Source: an uncultured Ruminococcus sp. (lineage in GTDB: Bacteria; Bacillota; Clostridia; Oscillospirales; Acutalibacteraceae). From it: a DNA stretch of 5,807 nt. How positions within the stretch are numbered: the first letter of the stretch is position 1; each line of letters opens with the position of its first letter. Of the stretch, positions 1-4,800 are shown in pieces. Both the position numbers and the translations under genes were made by a program. The notes below the pieces were generated by a model. The model ran no database searches, was not told where the DNA came from, and saw nothing but the letters and a program-made list of their open reading frames with translations. The stretch covers positions 1 to 5,807 of the forward strand of contig CADCOF010000043.1 in NCBI GenBank assembly GCA_902802975.1, in the 5' to 3' direction.

Positions 1-50
1 ACCGGCAGGTGAGACGCTGTCGAGCGCAGCGAGACTGAGGGAGTTGTACA
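1..50. repeat. Possible end of a dispersed intergenic repeat
   Basis: The first 50 bases are richer in G and C than the AT-rich DNA that follows. They contain a short hairpin, CGCTG (15-19) with CAGCG (27-31), followed by the words gactgaggga and gttgtac. From general familiarity, similar strings (on the other strand, acaactccctcagtc next to a CGCTG/CAGCG stem) recur between genes in gut Clostridia as the ends of small repeated elements. Only one end lies in the window, so no terminal inverted repeat or target duplication can be shown. The call rests on resemblance and a composition step, and it could be ordinary intergenic DNA. Confidence 0.3.
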
Positions 51-71
51 AAATGACGAACAATTCAAAAT

Positions 72-100
72 TTGCTCATTTATAGTTTAGTAAATATTTT
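72..100 (+). promoter_or_regulatory. Weak candidate promoter for the HTH-NTPase-CYTH gene
   Basis: TTGCTC (72-77) and TATTTT (95-100) are separated by 17 bases in an AT-rich stretch. This is a plausible but poor match to a sigma-70/SigA promoter. It would put the transcription start about 95 bases upstream of the ATG at 203 and leave the AACTC-rich tract in the leader. Other AT-rich hexamers nearby could serve as well, so the position is tentative. Confidence 0.25.
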
Positions 101-114
101 TTGCGTACATGCCA

Positions 115-146
115 AACTCAACTCTAACTCTCAAAACTCCACACTC
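115..146. repeat. AACTC-rich short-word tract in the 5' leader
   Basis: AACTC occurs at 115, 120, 126 and 135, and CACTC at 142, so one five-base word appears four or five times within 32 bases (GAGTT on the other strand). Spacing is irregular (5, 6, 9 and 7 bases), so it is not a true tandem repeat. It lies just upstream of the ribosome binding site of a gene encoding a DNA-binding protein. It could be a multi-site operator for autoregulation or simple low-complexity sequence; the sequence does not decide. Confidence 0.4.
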
Positions 147-171
147 ACAAATGCTCTTAATAGGAGCTTTG

Positions 172-216
172 ATGAAGTTTACTATAAAGGATGTGCTGAA
201 AAATGTACGATTGTGA
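172..216 (+). CDS. Possible 14-aa leader peptide overlapping the next gene
   Basis: An ATG at 172 is preceded by AGGAG (162-166) with 5 bases between, a better ribosome binding site than the one serving the downstream gene. It opens a frame reading MKFTIKDVLKNVRL and stops with TGA at 214-216. It overlaps the ATG at 203 of the HTH gene by 14 bases in a different frame, an arrangement compatible with translational coupling or an upstream regulatory ORF. No known family is recognisable in so short a peptide. It may be chance, or it may mark an older start for the HTH gene separated by a frameshift. Confidence 0.3.
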   Translation: MKFTIKDVLKNVRL

Positions 217-1522
217 TCTCGGGAATTTTATTTTTCGATGCCGCGTTACAAAAGGGATTTCCCGGTCGGAATTAGCCGAAAAAATCGGAGTAACGGAACC
301 TGATATTTCTGATTGGGAAAGAGGGAAAAAGAAGCCCGACGAGGAAAATCTCAAAAAATTGGCGTCGGTGTTTAAAGTGAGTGAAGAAAGAATTATGTCG
401 ATAGGAAAAAAGAACAAGCAATCCATAACTACGATAGTACTTACAGGCGGACCATGCGCGGGAAAATCCACAGCTATGAGCCGGATACAAAGCACGTTTA
501 CAAAAATGGGCTATACTGTTCTCATTGTGCCCGAAACGGCAACGGAATTGATTACCGGCGGCGTTGCGCCCGATACGTGCGGCACTGTGTTGGATTATGA
601 GAGACTGCAAATGCGCCTGCAGCTTGAAAAAGAAGCCGTTTTCGTGGAAGCCGCAAAAACGATGGATTCCGATCGTGTATTGATCGTATGCGACAGAGGC
701 AATCTTGATGTAAAAGCGTATATGAGCGAAACAGATTTTTCGCTGCTGATTGACGATCTCGGCACTAACGAAACGGAACTTCGTGATAATTATGACGCAG
801 TTTTTCATCTTGTTACAACGGCGAAAGGCGCGGAGCAATTCTACACAACATCAAACAACGCAGCAAGAAGAGAAACACCGCAGGAAGCCGCTTTGGTCGA
901 TGACAAGCTTATTGCAGCATGGACAGGACATCCGCATTTCAGAGTTATTGATAATTCTACGGATTTCGATAACAAGATACGGCGTTTGATGGTCGAGATA
1001 TCGTCGTTTTTGGGCGAACCGGAGCCGTTTGAAATAGAGCGCAAATTCCTCATAGAGTACCCCGACATTGAATGGCTGGATTCGATTCCGAACTGCAAAA
1101 AGGTTGATATAATCCAGACGTATCTGAAAACAGACAGAGAAGATGAGGAAGTTAGAATTCGTCAGCGCGGAGTCAACGGGAACTACATATATTTTCATAC
1201 AACAAAACGCAGGATAAGCGGTATAAAGAGAATAGAGACGGAACAAAAAATTTCCGAGGGTGAATATCTGCGTCTGCTTATGGAAGCCGATACCACCAAA
1301 CGCCAGCTGCGCAAAAACAGGTATTGCCTGATGTACGATAACCAGTATTTCGAGATAGATGTTTATCCGTTTTGGAACGATAAAGCGATACTTGAGATTG
1401 AACTCAGCGACGAAAATTCCGAGATAAGATTCCCAAAACAGATCAAGATCATCAAAGAAGTAACATATGACGACTCCTACAAAAACTCCTCACTTGCTGC
1501 AAGTGCCCATGCGGCGGGTTGA
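203..1522 (+). CDS. XRE-type HTH / P-loop NTPase (NadR-Ttd14 type) / CYTH domain protein, 439 aa
   Basis: Three domains are visible. Residues about 7-65 form an XRE/Cro-type helix-turn-helix (SRSELAEKIGV, then ISDWERGKKKPD), so DNA binding is likely. Residues about 77-268 form a P-loop NTPase with Walker A GGPCAGKST (82-90) and a Walker B-like LIVCDRG (160-166), as in the AAA_28 group that includes the NadR kinase domain and Drosophila Ttd14. Residues about 275-425 form a CYTH/triphosphate tunnel domain: the signature EIERK (277-281), basic RIRQR (318-322) and acidic EIE (398-400). CYTH proteins bind or hydrolyse triphosphate compounds with metal ions; the substrate here is unknown. NTPase-CYTH pairs are known in Ttd14, and the fused HTH suggests a ligand-sensing regulator, by analogy with NadR (inference). 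A stop at 197-199 makes ATG 203 the first start; AAAGG (186-190) lies 12 bases upstream, rather far. Probably cytoplasmic; no signal peptide or membrane segment is seen. Confidence 0.85.
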   Translation: MYDCDLGNFIFRCRVTKGISRSELAEKIGVTEPDISDWERGKKKPDEENLKKLASVFKVSEERIMSIGKKNKQSITTIVLTGGPCAGKSTAMSRIQSTFTKMGYTVLIVPETATELITGGVAPDTCGTVLDYERLQMRLQLEKEAVFVEAAKTMDSDRVLIVCDRGNLDVKAYMSETDFSLLIDDLGTNETELRDNYDAVFHLVTTAKGAEQFYTTSNNAARRETPQEAALVDDKLIAAWTGHPHFRVIDNSTDFDNKIRRLMVEISSFLGEPEPFEIERKFLIEYPDIEWLDSIPNCKKVDIIQTYLKTDREDEEVRIRQRGVNGNYIYFHTTKRRISGIKRIETEQKISEGEYLRLLMEADTTKRQLRKNRYCLMYDNQYFEIDVYPFWNDKAILEIELSDENSEIRFPKQIKIIKEVTYDDSYKNSSLAASAHAAG

Positions 1523-1536
1523 ACCCGTTGGCAACG
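1491..1536. repeat. Three consecutive odd-length palindromes across the gene end
   Basis: CACTTGC-T-GCAAGTG (1491-1505), CGGGTT-G-AACCCG (1515-1527) and CGTTG-G-CAACG (1526-1536) are each perfect inverted repeats around one central base. The first encodes part of the C-terminal tail (SLAAS) of the HTH-NTPase-CYTH protein; the second spans its TGA stop. A further pairing, TGCCC (1504-1508) with GGGCA (1549-1553), could enclose the last two. As RNA they would form short triloop hairpins, but no T-run follows, so they are not a standard intrinsic terminator. They may stabilise the mRNA 3' end, bind a protein, or belong to an inserted repeat. Confidence 0.5.
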
Positions 1537-1632
1537 TCTCCCAGCCACGGGCAGTTCGCACACGGACTTTGAGCAGAAACAAACTATATTACCCGCGTCC
1601 TACACATGATAATGTTTCACCAGAGTCGTAAT

Positions 1633-1658
1633 TTCGACCAATTGGGTAGAATTTTTTT
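1633..1658 (+). terminator. Weak candidate intrinsic terminator of the HTH-NTPase-CYTH gene
   Basis: TTCGACC (1633-1639) can pair with GGTAGAA (1645-1651) across a five-base loop, giving six base pairs interrupted by one G-A mismatch. Seven T residues (1652-1658) follow at once. The form is right for a Rho-independent terminator, but the stem is short and imperfect, so termination may be partial. It lies about 110 bases past the stop codon and just upstream of the next promoter, which fits separate transcription units. Confidence 0.35.
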
Positions 1659-1667
1659 GTTAATTTT

Positions 1668-1689
1668 ACGATAAACTATTGCTAATCGT
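1668..1689. promoter_or_regulatory. Possible operator overlapping the -35 of the malQ-glgP promoter
   Basis: ACGAT (1668-1672) and ATCGT (1685-1689) form an inverted repeat with 12 bases between, and the proposed -35 hexamer (1679-1684) lies inside it. A dimeric regulator bound here would compete with RNA polymerase. The arms are only five bases long, so chance is a real alternative. No specific regulator family can be named from the sequence. Confidence 0.25.
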
Positions 1690-1707
1690 GAGATTTTATG
1701 TTAAAAT
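1679..1707 (+). promoter_or_regulatory. SigA-type extended -10 promoter of malQ-glgP
   Basis: The -35 TTGCTA (1679-1684) and the -10 TAAAAT (1702-1707) are separated by exactly 17 bases, and TG at 1699-1700 sits one base before the -10 to give an extended -10. Each hexamer departs modestly from consensus (TTGACA, TATAAT). Transcription would begin near 1713-1716, leaving an untranslated leader of about 105 bases before the ATG at 1821. This is the best promoter match in the intergenic region. Confidence 0.6.
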
Positions 1708-1717
1708 ATACTTATAT

Positions 1718-1770
1718 GGGTGGGCGCAGATGGATGTAGTTCGTTTTGTATTTTATCCTTACGCCCGCTT
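1718..1770 (+). promoter_or_regulatory. Folded 5' leader of malQ-glgP mRNA (candidate structured UTR)
   Basis: GTGGGCG (1720-1726) pairs with CGCCCGC (1762-1768) over seven pairs, including one G-U; two more G-U pairs could extend it outward. Inside, GGATG (1732-1736) can pair with TATCC (1754-1758), giving a two-tier stem with an apical loop of about 17 bases. No T-run follows the stem, so it is not a terminator by itself. It starts a few bases after the predicted transcription start and ends about 35 bases before the ribosome binding site. I match it to no known riboswitch class; it may act on mRNA stability or translation, or be incidental. Confidence 0.35.
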
Positions 1771-1804
1771 GTAGACTAAAAATCGAAGATAATTAATGAA
1801 AAAC

Positions 1805-1823
1805 GAAAGGTGTGAATTTAATG
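1805..1823 (+). promoter_or_regulatory. Ribosome binding site that fixes the malQ-glgP start
   Basis: GAAAGG (1805-1810) precedes ATG 1821 by 10 bases, a workable spacing. An in-frame GTG at 1812 would add three residues (MNL), but it lies only one base after the same purine run, too close to be served by it. The protein beginning at ATG 1821, MSRAAGILMPITSLP, also matches the usual MalQ amino terminus, so 1821 is preferred. Confidence 0.7.
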
Positions 1824-4800
1824 TCCAGAGCTGCGGGTATTCTTATGCCCATAACCTCGCTGCCCACACGCTGCGGCATCGGTACAATAGGAAAAGATGC
1901 TTATGAGTTTGCCAATTTCCTCAAAGGCGCAGGTCAGAAGTATTGGCAGATACTTCCTGTGGGACCAACAAGCTACGGTGATTCACCGTATCAGTCTTTT
2001 TCAACATTTGCAGGCAATCCATATATGATCGATTTGGATACACTGTGCCAGGAAGGTCTTTTAAAGCCCGAAGACTACAAAAATATCGATTGGGGTTCCA
2101 ACAGCGACTATATCGATTACGCAAAGATTTACAATAATAGATTTAATGTGCTGAGAATCGCGCATAAGAACTTCAAGAAAAAAGATAAGGCAAGAGAGGC
2201 AGAGCAGAAGGAGTTCAAGGCTTGGTGCAGCAAGTCCAAAAATAAGACTTGGCTTGACAATTATTCGCTCTATATGTCCGTCAAGAGCTATTTTGATAAT
2301 AAGTCGTGGCCTGAATGGGAAGATGAGGGCATTCGTCTTCGCAAACCAGACGCAATCAAAAAGTATAAGACACTTCTCAAAAATGATATCGCTTTCTGGA
2401 AATTCGTTCAGTTTAAGTTCTATCAGCAGTGGGAAAAGTTCCGTAAATATGTAAATGGTCTCGGAATTCAGATCATTGGCGATATGCCTATTTATGTAGC
2501 TATGGATTCCGCTGATACATGGGCAAATCCCGAAGTGTTCTGGCTTACCGAAGATCGTCAGCCGGTATGCGTTGCAGGATGTCCGCCGGATTATTTCTCG
2601 AAAACAGGTCAGCTTTGGGGTAACCCGATCTATGATTGGAAGTATTTGAAATCAACAGGCTACAAGTGGTGGTTTGAGCGTATCAAGGCAGCAAGCGAGC
2701 TTTTTGATATAACAAGAATCGACCATTTCAGAGCGTTCGACAGCTACTGGGCTATCCCGTTTCCGGCAGAAAACGCTATAGGCGGTTCGTGGAAGGAAGG
2801 CCCCGGAATTGAGTTCTTCGAGCTTATGAAGAAGGAACTCGGTGATCTGCCGATTATTGCGGAAGATTTGGGAACACTTACTCCCGGCGTTATCAAGCTG
2901 CTGAAAGACTCCGGATATCCGGGCATGAAGGTGCTTGAGTTTGCGTTTGATTCCGATGAGGAGAATGATTACCTGCCGCATTCGTACACTCCGAACTGCG
3001 TTGTATATTCCGGTACTCACGATAACGACACTCTGCTCGGTTGGGCGTCTACCGCTAAGAAAGAATGCGTTGAATTTGCAAGAGAATACTGCAAAATGAC
3101 GAAGGACGAGTCGTTCAACTGGGGTATTATCCGCGTAGCGTATGAGAGCGTGGCAGACACTGCTATTATCCAAATGCAGGACTTCTTGGGTCTTGGTGCT
3201 GACGCAAGACTTAATACTCCGTCAACTCTCGGAGGAAACTGGGAGTGGAGAATTCGCAAGGATTACGCCGCAGGCGGACTTGCAAAGAAGATTCGTGCTT
3301 TGACCATAAAGACTAACAGGTTGGAGGAAAACGATAATATGGACAAAAACACAGAGAAGAGCCCTATTCTTGTAAAGCTGGAGCTTGCAGCGCAGACCGA
3401 TTTCGGAAAGACAGTTGAAGAGCTGTCTGTTGAGGAGCTTCATCAGGAGCTTGGCAAGGCTGTTATGGGCGAGGTCGCACAGCGTTGGGCAAAGGCTAAG
3501 AATGTTCACGCAAGCAGAAGAAGAGCGTACTATTTCTCTGCAGAGTTCCTGATGGGCAGAATGATGTACAATAACCTTTACTGCCTCAACATTCTCGATG
3601 AGGTCAAAGAGATACTCGCAAAGAAGGGCATTGACATCAATGTGTTTGAGGATATTGATGACGCAGCTTTGGGCAACGGCGGTCTTGGCAGACTCGCAGC
3701 ATGTTTCCTTGATTCGGCTGCTACTCATGATGTGCCGCTCGATGGTTACGGCATTCGTTATAAATACGGTCTGTTCAAGCAGAGCATCGTTGACGGTTTC
3801 CAGGTTGAGACAGCCGACGATTGGCAGCGTTTCGGCGACCCGTGGTGTATTCGCAGAAATGAGGACGCCGTTCTTATTAAGTTTGCAGATCAGGTGGTTA
3901 AGGCTGTTCCTTATGATATGGCTGTTATCGGCTACGGCACAGAGAATATCAATACTCTGCGTTTGTGGGAGGCTGAGGCTGTTCAGAACTTCGATTTCCT
4001 TAGATTTAACAATTTTGACTATCTTGGCGCAGTTTCAGATAAGATCAAAGCTGAAGATATCACCAATGTTCTTTATCCGAATGATAATCGTCATGAGGGT
4101 AAGGTGCTGAGACTTAAGCAGCAGTATTTCTTCTGTTCGGCATCTCTCCAGGATATCATCAAGAGATACAAGCAGACACACGGCGATAACTACAACGATT
4201 TTGCCGATCTTACAGCAATCCAGCTCAACGACACACACCCGGTTATTTCCGTACCGGAGCTTATCAGACTCCTTATGAAGGATGGTCTTACATTTGAGGA
4301 GGCTTTTGTTATCGCACGGAAGACTTTCTCCTACACAAACCATACAGTAATGGCGGAAGCTCTCGAGAAGTGGAATGTTGATCTTATGAGATCGGTAATT
4401 CCCGATGTATACGCTATTGTTGAAAAGATCGCAGCAAGACTTGAAAGCGACCTCGGTTCGAAGTGCGACATTTCCAAGATGAGAATTATCGCTGACGGCG
4501 TTGTTCATATGGCAAGAATGGCAGTTTATGCGTCAAGCTATACAAACGGCGTTGCAGCTATTCACACAGAGATCCTCAAGGCTGATACTCTCAAAGAGTG
4601 GTATCAGATCTATCCCGAGCGTTTCCAGAACAAGACTAACGGTATTACACAGCGCCGCTGGCTCGGTCTTTGTAATCCGGAGCTTTGCGACTTGCTCACA
4701 GATGCCATAGGTGACGATTCTTATCTCAGAAAACTCGATGAATTGAAGAGACTCGAAGATAAGATCACTCCCGAGACAATTGCACGCTTCAACAATATTA

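Noticed and set aside
72..275. A + strand open frame of 67 codons starting from TTG
   Set aside because: It has no ribosome binding site or ATG start, resembles no family, and runs into the HTH gene in another frame. The well-supported HTH domain uses the frame at 203.
157..838. Antisense open frames of 112 and 188 codons over the HTH-NTPase gene
   Set aside because: They lie opposite a clearly coding frame with recognisable domains and show no family-like motifs or plausible ribosome binding sites.
1589..1660. Minus-strand stretches reading like protein ends (YPIGRNYDSGETLSCVGRG and VEITTLVKHYHV)
   Set aside because: The two readings are in different frames, are under 30 codons, lack a start codon and match no family I can name. 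They could be a gene remnant but the sequence alone does not support it.
1812..1820. GTG at 1812 as the malQ start
   Set aside because: It lies one base after the purine-rich ribosome binding site, while ATG 1821 has a proper distance and gives the standard MalQ amino terminus.
2652..3728. Antisense open frames of 173 and 168 codons over the malQ-glgP joint
   Set aside because: Low-complexity, cysteine- and serine-rich translations opposite strongly conserved enzyme motifs; typical shadow frames.
3598..4110. A 170-codon + strand frame inside the phosphorylase half
   Set aside because: It overlaps the GNGGLGRLAACFLDSAA and following conserved segments in another frame, and its translation has no recognisable features.
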